Positions 36,987 through 45,448 of a stretch of DNA of 64,000 bases are shown here, piece by piece. The translations under genes and the position numbers were made by a program. This DNA comes from Planktothrix serta PCC 8927 (GTDB taxonomy: Bacteria > Cyanobacteriota > Cyanobacteriia > Cyanobacteriales > Microcoleaceae), in contig NZ_LR734877.1 of NCBI RefSeq assembly GCF_900010725.2, forward strand, positions 509,223-573,222. Reading direction: 5' to 3'. The first letter of the stretch is position 1. Every line of letters begins with the position of its first letter. Under the pieces are notes generated by a model, which searched no databases, was not told the DNA's origin, and saw only the letters and a program-made list of their open reading frames with translations.

Positions 36987-38153
36987 ATGAAAACATTCAC
37001 ATATAGTCCGAGAGGTTTGGCACGGATAGAAAGAAATGGGGAAAACCTGCGGATTGTTTTCCCCAGAAGCTTGTTCAATGGCAAGGTTAAAACTTTTGCT
37101 TTGGGACTAAAGGCGGATAGTCCAACTGATAGAAAAAAGGCTGAAGAGATTTGTAATGCAATCAATGCTGATATCCGGTTTGATCAACTTGATGTCACCC
37201 TAGAACGATATAAACCGCGCCATAAAAGCCACTCTTATAAAAATAAAGTCTCGGAACTATACCCAGATATTGCACTGGTTGAACTTTATCAAAAGTTTAT
37301 TGAGTATAAAAAACCGACCTGGAAAATTGCCACATTACACCACAGAACCCGGTGTATTTTGCCTCTGATTAAAAAGTCTGGTGTAACCTCTCCCTATCAG
37401 GCTTTAGAGTTGCGTCAATGGTTGGTTAACAATACCTCTGAAGGTTACACCAAGAAAGTTTTGCAACAAATCAATGCAGCGTTTAAGTGGGCATTATCAG
37501 CCAAACTTTTAAGGGGGGATAACCCATTTGACGGAATGGCAAAAGAGTTTAAGGATAACTACGAAAGAAACGAACCAGAGCCTAACGCCTTTACTCAAGA
37601 AGAGAAGGAAAAAATCTTAGAAGCCTTTCGTAATCACGTCATACCGGGTAACAGTTACCGCCATTATTATCCGTTAGTTCAGTTTCTATTCCTAACAGGT
37701 TGTCGTCCGAGTGAAGCGATTGGCTTGAAATGGGGAAATGTAAATAATAATCATGTTGCCTTTAAAGAATCTATTACAACAGTAGGAGGGAAGGTTATTA
37801 AAAATCAAGGTAGTAAAAATAATAAGGTTAGAAAGTTCCCCATGAATCAAGCTCTCAGAGAGTTTATGAATTCTATTAAACCTGATGATGTTAATGTCAA
37901 TGATTTAGTTTTCCCTAGCCCTGAAGGTAGTCCGATTAATTACAATAATTTTTCTCAACGGGCTTGGGATAAAATTGTTGACCCTATTGTTCAACGGAAT
38001 ACAACCCCCTATTCTTGTCGTGATACTTTCATCACTGAACAAGTCAATAGCAGTGTCCCTACCCTCAGCGTTGCTAAGTGGTGCGATACCAGCGTTTCTA
38101 TTATTGAAAAGCATTATTTTGATAGCACCGTTAATCTAATTCTTCCAGTCTAA
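36987..38153 (+). CDS. Tyrosine recombinase/integrase
   Basis: A 388-residue site-specific recombinase. The N-terminus (FTYSPRGLARIERNGENLRIVFPRSLF...LGLKADSPTDRKKAEEICNAI) is an arm-binding domain. A SAM-like core-binding domain lies at about 95-185. The catalytic domain has Arg in FLTGCRPSEAIGLKWG, a Lys/Arg strand (NKVRKFPMN), a C-R-D variant of HxxR in PYSCRDTFITEQ, and the nucleophile Tyr in SIIEKHYFD near residue 379. It should catalyse integration into and excision from tRNA-Arg. It lies at the left end, facing into the element. Confidence 0.92.
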   Translation: MKTFTYSPRGLARIERNGENLRIVFPRSLFNGKVKTFALGLKADSPTDRKKAEEICNAINADIRFDQLDVTLERYKPRHKSHSYKNKVSELYPDIALVELYQKFIEYKKPTWKIATLHHRTRCILPLIKKSGVTSPYQALELRQWLVNNTSEGYTKKVLQQINAAFKWALSAKLLRGDNPFDGMAKEFKDNYERNEPEPNAFTQEEKEKILEAFRNHVIPGNSYRHYYPLVQFLFLTGCRPSEAIGLKWGNVNNNHVAFKESITTVGGKVIKNQGSKNNKVRKFPMNQALREFMNSIKPDDVNVNDLVFPSPEGSPINYNNFSQRAWDKIVDPIVQRNTTPYSCRDTFITEQVNSSVPTLSVAKWCDTSVSIIEKHYFDSTVNLILPV

Positions 38154-38223
38154 TGCTTCACTTCAGAGGACAACTATTAAAGTTAATTTCCTCTGAAGTT
38201 GAGCTAGGGAAAAAGTTAAATCA

Positions 38224-40962
38224 CTACAACAATGACATCTGATCACCGTCCGGTTCTATGGGTTTAGGAGTGGGGTCAGATAGTCCTAACTCAGCCGGGG
38301 TAATTCCCAATCGGGGTAAAAACTTGGTGAAAAACTTCTCTCCTTTGCTGTGCCATCTCAATACTAGGTCAGCTAGGTGAACCTGAGCGAGTGTTAGTTC
38401 TTTCCAGTCCTTCAAAAAATCTTCTTTTTTCTCCCACTTAAGAATCTGATGAAAGGTATCTTTAATCAGGTTGACAACTTGCTGTTCTCTCTGGGAAAGT
38501 TTATCGCCATTATTTAGTTTGGTTATAAACTCAAAATCCTTCTGAGCGTCAGACGGTTTCGGCTTAGATGTGGATTTTGACGGCGGGAGATTTTCGGGTT
38601 CTGTTTGGAGAATTTCTACGGGTTGAACTTCTGAATGTTGATCAGAAATATTATTTTCTATCAACCCCCCCTCAAACTGGTGCAACTGGTGCAAACCCCT
38701 ATCAGATAAGGGTTTAACTGGTGCATCAACTGGTGCATCAACTGGTGCATCAACTGGTGCAACTGGTGCAAGTTGACTCGCTTCTGCTAATTTCATCAAA
38801 TATTGTTCATAGTTGGGTAAACCGTCGTCATCTTCAGTTCTTACCCGCAATCCGACAAAATGGGAATGACGGCGTAACTTATCCCAAGTCACCTTTTCCC
38901 CTAAATAGTCGCTGCATAATTCGTCTAAGTGTTTAGGGAATTTAACTTGAGATAGTGGCTTCAATCCGGCCTTTTCACAAAAATCTTTATAGACATCAAA
39001 AAGGAAACTCACACGGGTTTCAGCCGTTGGGTCAAGTACCAAAGTATCGTTAAAGAACGCGGCAACACTGTTAGATTCCATCTTCATCCGCCATTCATGC
39101 AGCTTGAATTCTGCAATATCCGCATCCCCATAACCTCTAATGAGTTGGGTAACTTCGTGATCAGATAACCGCAGGGCAACAGCAATTAATTGAGGGATTT
39201 CCTCATCCATTAAATGTTCCAGTTCCCCCGTCCGTTTTTGAATTGGAACCGGATTGTTAAACGGAATTAAGCACAGCCTCCGATCTAACCCAGTGGTATC
39301 TCCAGCAAAAACGGTGTGATTACTAGCGATAACAGTTGTACCTAGGAAAGGCGCTGACCCCGGACTTTTCCGAATTTCCCTAAACCGGATATCATCCCCC
39401 CCGGTTAACTTCAAAATTGTTTCACAGCCAACTTGTTTCCGTTCATCGGAAAAGATAACTAACTGTTTATCAATAATAGAGGCTAGTTCATATTCACTGG
39501 ACAAAGACGATAAACTAGACCCTTGATAGTTGCCTTTACCGACGCATTTTTGCAGCAATCTTAAGAATGTTCCTTTACCTGTACCCGGTTTCCCTGACAG
39601 ATGAACAAATTGCTGTAACTCACTAAACCTAAATTTAATTACCCCGTTAATCGCGGCTAAAAGTTTCTTAATGCCGCGTTCATCCCCTTTCATCGCTTCC
39701 GTCATAAACCGATACACCGCAGGGCATCCAGTTTTTAAGGTGTCTAAGATATTGTCCTGAATAATGATAGGTTTATAGTCATAGGGAAGATGAGAAATAA
39801 ACCCAAAACCCGGAGAATGTTCTAACAGTTTTCCGGTAGAAACTTCTAACACCCCATTGCTAAAGGCAATATATTTGCTAGTGTCAAATGTTTTCCAGTG
39901 TCTCGCCCGCAAGTCACACTCTAACAGGTTGACAACATCTTTTAAAAATGCGTGCCCTTTGTAGTTAACATTCTTAGAATCTAAGATGGTTTTGACGGCA
40001 GATAAGAAGGAACCATCATCATATTTTTCCCAGTATTTATCATTCCAATACCGCCATGTTTGTTGTTGGTTGTGGTATTTAAAACGCTGTTGAAAGTCTT
40101 CTGCAATCTCTTTGGCAACTAACCTAGGGATGGGTCTACCTTTTGAGGGTTTATCATCATCTTTGGTGAATTGCTTCTCCCACTGTTCAACAGTTTGAGC
40201 CATCTTAATTGCATCTAAGAAAGCTTCCTTACCATTGGCTTTAATGAAATCATCCATCCCCTTCCACTCAGAGCTCCACGAAACAATCCTAAGCTCTGTT
40301 CCGTGTTCTCTAGCTAAAGTACAGAATTTACGAATGGCGTCTCTACATTGGGGTTTCTCCCGGTAATCTGAGTCAAAACCAATGTACTGTACCCCCCCAC
40401 GTTGAATCCAGTTTAAGACTTCAGGGGCGAATTTTCCTTTTTTGCCCCAATTCCAAACCCCGGTTAAAGCAATGGTAGGGAAGTCAATGGATAAACCCGC
40501 CCCGGCTTTTTTGGCTCCTTCTGTCCAGAGGATAGGGTTACTAAGACTGTCATAGATGTTTTGCCAGTAGTTGTCATTTCCGGGCATTTTCAGGAACATC
40601 GCATCCGGGGTCATCCGACTGGCTGTTAAATATTTAGAGTTCTCATTTGTTTCGGGGTTATGGTGAGGATGGTTGGGCTTGAACTGGCCATGACGCTCTG
40701 AGAGATATTCTCCAGTTCTCCAGTTAACACCCCGACACCACCATCCGGGGTCTTTTATTGGGTTTTTGGGTTTTACCCGCTTGTTGGCTTCTTCAGCGCT
40801 GATAGATTCAATGTTTGGACTGGTGATCGCATTGCTGACGGCGCTACCTTCTACCCATTCCCGTAAATGCTCTGTAGCGACATACAGGACTTGACTATCT
40901 TTGGGTAATGTGCGGTTGTCTTGTGTGGATTTTGTAGATTCTGTTATCATTGTATGTATCAT
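38224..40962 (-). CDS. Primase-helicase (DUF3854 Toprim-like domain plus P4-type SF3 helicase)
   Basis: About 912 residues. The N-terminal half is a DUF3854/primase-like region (WWCRGVNWRTGEYLSERHG; PILWTEGAKKAGAGL; VQYIGFDSDY; GMDDFIKANG). The SF3 helicase at about 455-610 has Walker A SGKPGTGKGTFLRLL, Walker B IFSDERKQ and sensor FLGTTVIASNHTVF. This class starts replication of plasmids, satellites and phages. A VDAPVDAPVDAP linker is encoded by tandem 12-mers. The start at 40962 is preferred because GGAG lies nine bases upstream; ATG at 40977 is an alternative. Confidence 0.9.
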   Translation of the reverse strand: MIHTMITESTKSTQDNRTLPKDSQVLYVATEHLREWVEGSAVSNAITSPNIESISAEEANKRVKPKNPIKDPGWWCRGVNWRTGEYLSERHGQFKPNHPHHNPETNENSKYLTASRMTPDAMFLKMPGNDNYWQNIYDSLSNPILWTEGAKKAGAGLSIDFPTIALTGVWNWGKKGKFAPEVLNWIQRGGVQYIGFDSDYREKPQCRDAIRKFCTLAREHGTELRIVSWSSEWKGMDDFIKANGKEAFLDAIKMAQTVEQWEKQFTKDDDKPSKGRPIPRLVAKEIAEDFQQRFKYHNQQQTWRYWNDKYWEKYDDGSFLSAVKTILDSKNVNYKGHAFLKDVVNLLECDLRARHWKTFDTSKYIAFSNGVLEVSTGKLLEHSPGFGFISHLPYDYKPIIIQDNILDTLKTGCPAVYRFMTEAMKGDERGIKKLLAAINGVIKFRFSELQQFVHLSGKPGTGKGTFLRLLQKCVGKGNYQGSSLSSLSSEYELASIIDKQLVIFSDERKQVGCETILKLTGGDDIRFREIRKSPGSAPFLGTTVIASNHTVFAGDTTGLDRRLCLIPFNNPVPIQKRTGELEHLMDEEIPQLIAVALRLSDHEVTQLIRGYGDADIAEFKLHEWRMKMESNSVAAFFNDTLVLDPTAETRVSFLFDVYKDFCEKAGLKPLSQVKFPKHLDELCSDYLGEKVTWDKLRRHSHFVGLRVRTEDDDGLPNYEQYLMKLAEASQLAPVAPVDAPVDAPVDAPVKPLSDRGLHQLHQFEGGLIENNISDQHSEVQPVEILQTEPENLPPSKSTSKPKPSDAQKDFEFITKLNNGDKLSQREQQVVNLIKDTFHQILKWEKKEDFLKDWKELTLAQVHLADLVLRWHSKGEKFFTKFLPRLGITPAELGLSDPTPKPIEPDGDQMSLL
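38677..38776. repeat. GCACCAGTT/AACTGGTGC repeats inside the primase gene
   Basis: Seven copies of AACTGGTGC, grouped two plus five, four of them in a perfect 12-bp register (ATCAACTGGTGC). They encode the APV/DAPV linker. A diverged reverse-oriented copy of the whole cluster, also five plus two, lies at 46117-46215. Confidence 0.85.
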
Positions 40963-41290
40963 TTTCAAAAACTCCATTGATCGTCATTCCTACCCCCTTA
41001 CCCAGGAATGGCGATACTGCTTTTAATGGGTAAAAGAATAGAAGTTTAATAAGTAAAATGGCGTAACGACACAGTTTGTTTTCCCTATCTCTGATCAAAC
41101 GTTTGTAGCTAAGTTTCTAATCCCAGAAGTCAAGAAGAACTAATTGCATATAATCTCCAACAAATATTTTTAAGCGTTTATAGATACGCTTCCATCATTT
41201 GCCTTAACACTTGCTAAATCTCTAAATAGCCCTACCTGACTCGATAATACATTTTTTTTTGCACTGTAACAACCCATGTCTTTTGGAGAA
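40963..41290. other. Intergenic space upstream of the primase gene
   Basis: About 330 bp, presumably the primase promoter and possibly the element's replication origin. It holds poly-T/A runs (41250) and no recognised gene. I see no clear iteron array here. Confidence 0.4.
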
Positions 41291-41470
41291 CTAACAAGAC
41301 TCGTCCTGACTTTGTGAGTTATGATTGTGGATAGCGGGCAAGCGGTGGATATACATCCTCAAAAGTCCTGACACCGTTGTTCCTTTCTTCGCTGCATAGC
41401 GTTTAAGTTTTAACAATTCGGCATCATTGATCTTGAAAACGACTCTGTTACACCGGGGTTGCTTTTTCAT
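41291..41470 (-). CDS. Small ribbon-helix-helix protein (59 residues)
   Basis: ATG at 41468-41470 opens a 59-codon frame. RVVFKINDAELLKLKRYAAKKGTTVSGLLRMYIHRLP fits the RHH fold: a strand, then two helices separated by KKGTTVSG. The N-terminus is basic (MKKQPRCNR) and the tail polar. It is probably a transcriptional regulator or plasmid-type copy-control protein of the element. The ribosome site is weak. Confidence 0.65.
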   Translation of the reverse strand: MKKQPRCNRVVFKINDAELLKLKRYAAKKGTTVSGLLRMYIHRLPAIHNHNSQSQDESC

Positions 41471-41687
41471 GTTGAGATGTAAAAATAAACCGTTACACCT
41501 TCATTACACCACTGTTTTTCAATGTTGGTGAAACTCTTGTAACATCTCTCAAAAGCGACGGTAAATCCTTAAAGTGTCCGGTAAAGGTATTTCATCGTAT
41601 CCTTCTAAATTCGTCAGAATTTTGCGTCACCTTGACAACATGAGCTTTTTAGAAAGGGGTACAACAAAGTGCAACCCTTTCTAAATT

Positions 41688-41969
41688 TCACCTTAAAATC
41701 TCTCGGAACTTTTGGTGAGCTTTGTCCAAGTCTTCAGTAAACTGCTCAATCCGTTCTCTATCCCATTCTCTCAGAAACAGGTTGAGGAGGAATAGAGCGT
41801 TATCTAATTGAACATAAGGGGGGTGCTCACTCTCATCTGTAGAAGCCACAACAACAAGATGGTAATACCGCAATAATTGTGAAGCTTCATCTGTCAATTC
41901 TCGTAAGTCATTGGTGATTTTTTCCAGGATTGACCTATCAAGACAGATCATGGTTTTTTCGGGTTTCAT
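41688..41969 (-). CDS. Unknown helical protein of the element (93 residues)
   Basis: A soluble helical protein (RSILEKITNDLRELTDEASQLLRYYHLV...LFLREWDRERIEQFTEDLDKAHQKFREIL). No known family. It is the last gene of the closely spaced minus-strand run, six bases after its upstream neighbour. An inverted repeat (AGAAAGGGGT/AACCCTTTCT, 41652-41683) follows the stop. Confidence 0.65.
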   Translation of the reverse strand: MKPEKTMICLDRSILEKITNDLRELTDEASQLLRYYHLVVVASTDESEHPPYVQLDNALFLLNLFLREWDRERIEQFTEDLDKAHQKFREILR

Positions 41970-41975
41970 GACATA

Positions 41976-42329
41976 TCAAAGGGTTTCTGGTGGTTGGAAG
42001 ACTAGATAGATTCTGCCGTCGTTTCCTTTGGGGGGACGGCAAGGATAAATAGAGGATGACTCAACAGAACGGAATCCTACATCAGTCATTAACTCGGTTA
42101 GCTTTTCTGCTAAATCCTTGACCTGATTTCTGTCGTACCAAAGCCGAATTTTAATTAACTGACTAGCCGGGTCGTTCTCTTCTCCAGGGGTATAAACCCA
42201 ACGAGACATATTAGAATCCCAGTAATAGCCTTTATCTTGTAGATGACTGTACAATTCATCGCTAGAAAGGTGGGTAAATTCGGAATCAATTTCTAAGGCT
42301 CTGGTGTATTTCAAAGTCCGGCGAATCAT
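41976..42329 (-). CDS. Unknown protein of the element (117 residues)
   Basis: A soluble protein with a central motif DKGYYWDSNMSRWVYTPGEE and a C-terminal beta-type segment (GRIYLVFQPPE). The helix LAEKLTELMTDVGF lies between. I do not recognise a family. Three bases separate it from the gene upstream, so it is in the same operon. Confidence 0.65.
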   Translation of the reverse strand: MIRRTLKYTRALEIDSEFTHLSSDELYSHLQDKGYYWDSNMSRWVYTPGEENDPASQLIKIRLWYDRNQVKDLAEKLTELMTDVGFRSVESSSIYPCRPPKGNDGRIYLVFQPPETL

Positions 42330-42332
42330 GGG

Positions 42333-43007
42333 TTAACCTTCCTCTAGGTCAAGATAGGATTTAATATCATTTAAAATGACTTTCCCGTCTGCGTAACGTC
42401 TTCCCTTAAATCCCATGACATCTTTAATAATGTCGGAATCTTTTAAGCCGTTTTCTAGTGCTTCTAAGACGGGTTCCATAAAAAGTTCCAAGTTTCGTTC
42501 CCGTTCCGTTCCCTTAGAGAGTTCCGAGTTCCCGGAACTTTCGGAACTTTCGGAACTTTTTGGGAACTGCCGATGAACGCTAGGGTCTGAGAGTTCCACT
42601 TCGGAACTTTCTGGGAACTCAGTTACAGGGGTTAAACTGCTTTGACGTTCGGTTAAAACGAATTGTGCAATGGCTGAATTAGTACCTTGAGCTAGGAATA
42701 AATCACTGGCTATTGTGTGCTTGAATTCAGCAATTTCTCGCTTATTCATTGCGTCAATTTTGGGCTTCATTTTCCCTAGTTGATTAGAAAAATAGAGGGA
42801 AGTTGAACCGACTGCAATGGCGTAACCGATAGAGGTAAAACGAAAGAACTTATGCCATCCGTTTGACTCTGGGTTACGGGTTAAGAACGGGGTAACAAAC
42901 CACAGAGGAACTGCCGTTACCAAGGCAAGAATGTTGATACTGTGTAACAGTTTCCAATTCTGTTTGATGGCTTCTGAATGAGAGACAGGATTGATCACCG
43001 TGACCAT
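42333..43007 (-). CDS. Membrane protein with repeat-rich linker and C-terminal HTH-like domain
   Basis: A 224-residue protein. Two hydrophobic segments near 27-45 (INILALVTAVPLWFVTPFL) and 52-72 (FFRFTSIGYAIAVGSTSLYF) form a hairpin. A Ser/Glu-rich linker (about 125-168, KSSESSESSGNSELS) is encoded by repeated GGAACT/AGTTCC DNA. The C-terminus (ENGLKDSDIIKDVMGFKGRRYADGKVILNDI) looks like a helix-turn-helix. It overlaps the upstream gene by 13 bp. Function unknown; membrane anchoring plus DNA binding could tether the element. Confidence 0.65.
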   Translation of the reverse strand: MVTVINPVSHSEAIKQNWKLLHSINILALVTAVPLWFVTPFLTRNPESNGWHKFFRFTSIGYAIAVGSTSLYFSNQLGKMKPKIDAMNKREIAEFKHTIASDLFLAQGTNSAIAQFVLTERQSSLTPVTEFPESSEVELSDPSVHRQFPKSSESSESSGNSELSKGTERERNLELFMEPVLEALENGLKDSDIIKDVMGFKGRRYADGKVILNDIKSYLDLEEG

Positions 43008-43261
43008 TGAATTAGTCCCCCAATAATTAAAGCGATCGCAAAACCCACAACGATTAAGCTAGTAAAAAGCCAGTCCTGCGTCTCTGGGTTGCGAGTGCAA
43101 TAGATGACGGTTCCTGCGATACCTAATCCCAGAGATAAAATCAGTGATACCCAGAAAGCGGGTTCTCTTAAATCTTGGATTAAACGGGCCAGGAGGGAGG
43201 CAAGGGAAGCACTACTCGCTATCAGTAAAAAGAAGCCAATTATGCGGTAAAATTGAATCAT
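42995..43261 (-). CDS. Small membrane protein (three spans)
   Basis: An 88-residue, strongly hydrophobic protein with three likely membrane helices (IIGFFLLIASSASLASLLARL; FWVSLILSLGLGIAGTVIYC; WLFTSLIVVGFAIALIIGGL). Its 3' end overlaps the next gene by 13 bp. GAGG upstream of ATG gives a ribosome site, and a hairpin (43282-43306) sits just before it. Confidence 0.7.
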   Translation of the reverse strand: MIQFYRIIGFFLLIASSASLASLLARLIQDLREPAFWVSLILSLGLGIAGTVIYCTRNPETQDWLFTSLIVVGFAIALIIGGLIQWSR

Positions 43262-43281
43262 GTTGCGCTTTTCCTCATGCT

Positions 43282-43306
43282 AACCCGTGCCGTTTTGACA
43301 CGGGTT
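43282..43306 (-). terminator. Hairpin between two genes of the element operon
   Basis: Arms AACCCGTG and CACGGGTT with a 9-base loop. On the minus strand no T-run follows and the next gene's ribosome site is close, so attenuation or RNA processing is more likely than full termination. Confidence 0.4.
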
Positions 43307-43312
43307 ATTGTT

Positions 43313-43801
43313 TTAAAGTTGACCCATTAAAGCGTTAATTGCTTGGTCAGCTTGTTGAGCAGATTGTTCTAACCCTTGACCGAGTTTTGCGTATTCAGGG
43401 CGTAGAGAATGCAGATATTTTGCACTGGTGTTTTTATAGCCTTGAATCCGTCTTTCGTTCCGGGCTTCATTACGGCGATATTTTTCGTGATGACGGTTAA
43501 TGGCAGTTTGATGATTGCCAATCTTTTCTAACTTTTCATAAGCCTTTTTACTGGCTTTACGTTTCATCCGTTCCTGTTTTTCAAATTCAGTTAAAGCGTC
43601 AGCCTCTTCTTCAGTAAAAGCACGGGCTTCTGTGACAACTGGGACGGCTCGGTAAGCCTTCCAACTGCCAGGGCTGTCAGGGGTAATAGCGTTATTAGCG
43701 GATTTAGAATGTACAGAATTAGCGTCTAAATTGTTAGCTTGACCCTGCACGGGTGCAATACTACCGCTATTAAGGTCATCGCCTTTGAAGTAACTTAACA
43801 T
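43313..43801 (-). CDS. Charged helical protein of the element (162 residues)
   Basis: The ATG at 43799-43801 has AAGGAG seven bases upstream, so it is chosen over an ATG at 43918 that would overlap the preceding gene. The N-terminus is polar (MLSYFKGDDLNSGSIAPVQ). The rest is highly charged and helical (EEEADALTEFEKQERMKRKA; YRRNEARNERRIQGYK) with a Gln-rich end. No known family; a nucleic-acid-binding or scaffold role is possible but unproven. Confidence 0.65.
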   Translation of the reverse strand: MLSYFKGDDLNSGSIAPVQGQANNLDANSVHSKSANNAITPDSPGSWKAYRAVPVVTEARAFTEEEADALTEFEKQERMKRKASKKAYEKLEKIGNHQTAINRHHEKYRRNEARNERRIQGYKNTSAKYLHSLRPEYAKLGQGLEQSAQQADQAINALMGQL

Positions 43802-43847
43802 TTTTGAACTCCTTGCTGAATCAGTGTTACAGCGATATAGTAGAGAA

Positions 43848-44120
43848 TCAGAAAGGGATGGAGTTGTAATTTTCAGGGGTATTATATGGGGGTTTGACTG
43901 TATTATCAAACCAGGCAAATTTTACCCATTTCCAATGTTCCTTGTATTCTCTAGTGAAGAAACGAAGGCTATATTTTTTACTGGTATGTTTCTTTTCATA
44001 AGACCCGTCTAGTTGAACGTCTTTTGAAATAAACAAACTAGCAAAAGTGCTAAACAATGCAAAGTCAATTTTAACGATGGTTAGCCCGTACCTTAGATAA
44101 ATATTCGTGGTAATTCTCAT
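43848..44120 (-). CDS. Unknown small protein of the element (90 residues)
   Basis: A 90-codon frame with a hydrophobic start (IVKIDFALFSTFASLFI) and a polar, aromatic-rich C-terminus (RFFTREYKEHWKWVKFAWFDN). It overlaps the 3' end of the 58-residue gene by 50 bp in another frame; a shorter start is possible. Position and orientation fit the operon, but it is not recognised. Confidence 0.5.
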   Translation of the reverse strand: MRITTNIYLRYGLTIVKIDFALFSTFASLFISKDVQLDGSYEKKHTSKKYSLRFFTREYKEHWKWVKFAWFDNTVKPPYNTPENYNSIPF

Positions 44121-44247
44121 GGCTATATAAACCTGTTACAGGATTAATTTTGACCTCAATAACTGTATTGAGAAACCAACCCGCAAGAAAACAGAATAAC
44201 GGAATAAACCAAGGCGCTACATAGTCCACAATTCCGGTGGGTTTCAT
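44071..44247 (-). CDS. Small membrane protein (58 residues), translationally coupled
   Basis: ATG at 44245-44247 overlaps the stop of the 222-residue gene as ATGA (44244-44247). The frame encodes one membrane segment (APWFIPLFCFLAGWFLNTVIEV) and a polar tail (GLYSHENYHEYLSKVRANHR). Coupled start and single span support a real gene. Function unknown. Confidence 0.6.
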   Translation of the reverse strand: MKPTGIVDYVAPWFIPLFCFLAGWFLNTVIEVKINPVTGLYSHENYHEYLSKVRANHR

Positions 44248-44912
44248 GCTGCTAATGCCTCAATCAAATCCTGTCCACTCCCTTCTAACCAACCCAGATA
44301 AATCGCGGCGGTCATCTCATCCAGAGGTTCATGTTGGAGCGCTTCAAATTCCTGCGGGGTCATAGTCTCACCCACATAACGGCGCATCCGTTCCGTTAAC
44401 TCATCTCTCAAGGGCGTGGCACTGGGTTGGGTAAGGGTAAGCATTTTTTCCCCAATGTTCCCAATCGTGACAATCGGAGTGATAGGGTCTGACTCTTTGA
44501 GGGAGTAAATATCTACCTTACCCGCGTCCTCATCAAATAAAGCCCAATGGGTCGGTAAACCTCGGTCATCGCTTCCCAGATAATCGCTACCCTCTGCGGG
44601 TTCTCGTAGTTCCCCTTCACACAGCGCCGGGTGATCAATTAAGCAAGCGATTTCCGTTGCTTCTGGTTCGGTTGTGGGGTCTTCGTTTGGCTGTACAGCG
44701 ATATCTTCCACTGTTTCGGTCGCTTCAAATTCACGGGCGATCGCATCTCCAATGGCAGTTAACCAGGTTTGTTTATAGGTCAAACTGCCAAACTGTTTCA
44801 CATCTTCTTTACTCAATCCCATCTCAGCCGCGTCTTGTTTGAGTTCGCTTAGGGTTTTCTGTTGTAAAGATTCCGACTGAAGCCGCTTAACGGCTACACT
44901 AGCTGACGTCAT
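44244..44912 (-). CDS. Acidic protein of unknown function, first gene of the element operon
   Basis: A 222-residue, very acidic protein. The N-terminal helices (SLQQKTLSELKQDAAEMGLSKEDVKQFGSLTYKQTWLTAI) resemble a SAP/Rho-N-like helical DNA- or RNA-binding module, followed by an acidic linker and a C-terminal helical part (LRDELTERMRRYVGETMTPQEFEAL). The N-terminal resemblance is an impression, not a firm assignment. TAGGAG 11 bases upstream is the ribosome site. It is divergent from the RHH gene at 45081. Confidence 0.65.
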   Translation of the reverse strand: MTSASVAVKRLQSESLQQKTLSELKQDAAEMGLSKEDVKQFGSLTYKQTWLTAIGDAIAREFEATETVEDIAVQPNEDPTTEPEATEIACLIDHPALCEGELREPAEGSDYLGSDDRGLPTHWALFDEDAGKVDIYSLKESDPITPIVTIGNIGEKMLTLTQPSATPLRDELTERMRRYVGETMTPQEFEALQHEPLDEMTAAIYLGWLEGSGQDLIEALAA

Positions 44913-45035
44913 AATAGAGTCATCTCCTATTCGTAGGGGTTATAGACCCACTGGTGAGAGGTTCCAATTCGCGCCAGTGGGTTTTAATTGGCTGTTTAGC
45001 TATTACTAGCTAACGACAACTAACTCGTGCTGTGG

Positions 45036-45059
45036 TAGCATGGTAACTATAGTAGCATG
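45036..45059. promoter_or_regulatory. Direct repeats in the divergent promoter (TAGCATG x2)
   Basis: TAGCATG at 45036-45042 and 45053-45059 lies just upstream of the RHH gene and between two divergent operons. Spaced short direct repeats are typical operators of RHH repressors, so autoregulation and control of the small-gene operon are plausible. Confidence 0.45.
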
Positions 45060-45080
45060 AAGTGATAGGATGGCAAGTAG

Positions 45081-45272
45081 ATGACTACACAAATTTTTGT
45101 AAAGGAACCTGTTGATGTGGGTGGCAAAGTTCAACAAGCCAGAATAACCGCTTACATTCCTCACGATGTCAAAGAACGCCTAGAGAAACTGGCAGATTCG
45201 GAGGACAGGACGTTGAGCAACCTTGTGTCCATAATCCTGAAACGTTATATAGAGAACTCGGAAGGCAAGTAG
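45081..45272 (+). CDS. Ribbon-helix-helix regulator (CopG-like)
   Basis: A 63-residue protein. ARITAYIPHDVKERLEKLADSEDRTLSNLVSIILKRYIE is a clear RHH fold. The protein is similar in size and layout to CopG-type plasmid copy-number repressors. It is transcribed away from the eight-gene operon and sits next to spaced TAGCATG repeats, so it is probably a regulator of the element's lifestyle. A terminator follows at 45296-45330. Confidence 0.8.
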   Translation: MTTQIFVKEPVDVGGKVQQARITAYIPHDVKERLEKLADSEDRTLSNLVSIILKRYIENSEGK

Positions 45273-45295
45273 ACAAAATGCCATTACAAACAATT

Positions 45296-45330
45296 CAACC
45301 CCCTAGCATTTTGCCTGGGGGTTGTTTGTT
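45296..45330 (+). terminator. Intrinsic terminator after the RHH gene
   Basis: Arms CAACCCCC (45296-45303) and GGGGGTTG (45317-45324) are followed by TTTGTTG. Good stem and partial T-run. Confidence 0.7.
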
Positions 45331-45417
45331 GGGTCTAAGATTAGTTTTTAATTCCAATCAAGACAATAGCAAGTCGTAGGTTTTAAGGTAAAATTAAACT
45401 ACCTCATAATATATAGA

Positions 45418-45446
45418 AACCATCCCGTTAAAAGGATGGTTTTTTA
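45418..45446 (+). terminator. Intrinsic terminator between convergent genes
   Basis: Arms AACCATCC and GGATGGTT around an 8-base loop with a run of six T. It lies just after the stop of the minus-strand coiled-coil gene and may work in both directions. Confidence 0.7.
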
Positions 45447-45448
45447 TT

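Noticed and set aside
40963..41098. An upstream minus-strand frame overlapping the primase start
   Set aside because: No domain, no ribosome site, and it overlaps the primase 5' end in another frame.
43802..43918. A longer N-terminus for the 162-residue element protein
   Set aside because: It would overlap the preceding gene, whereas AAGGAG is correctly placed for the ATG at 43801.
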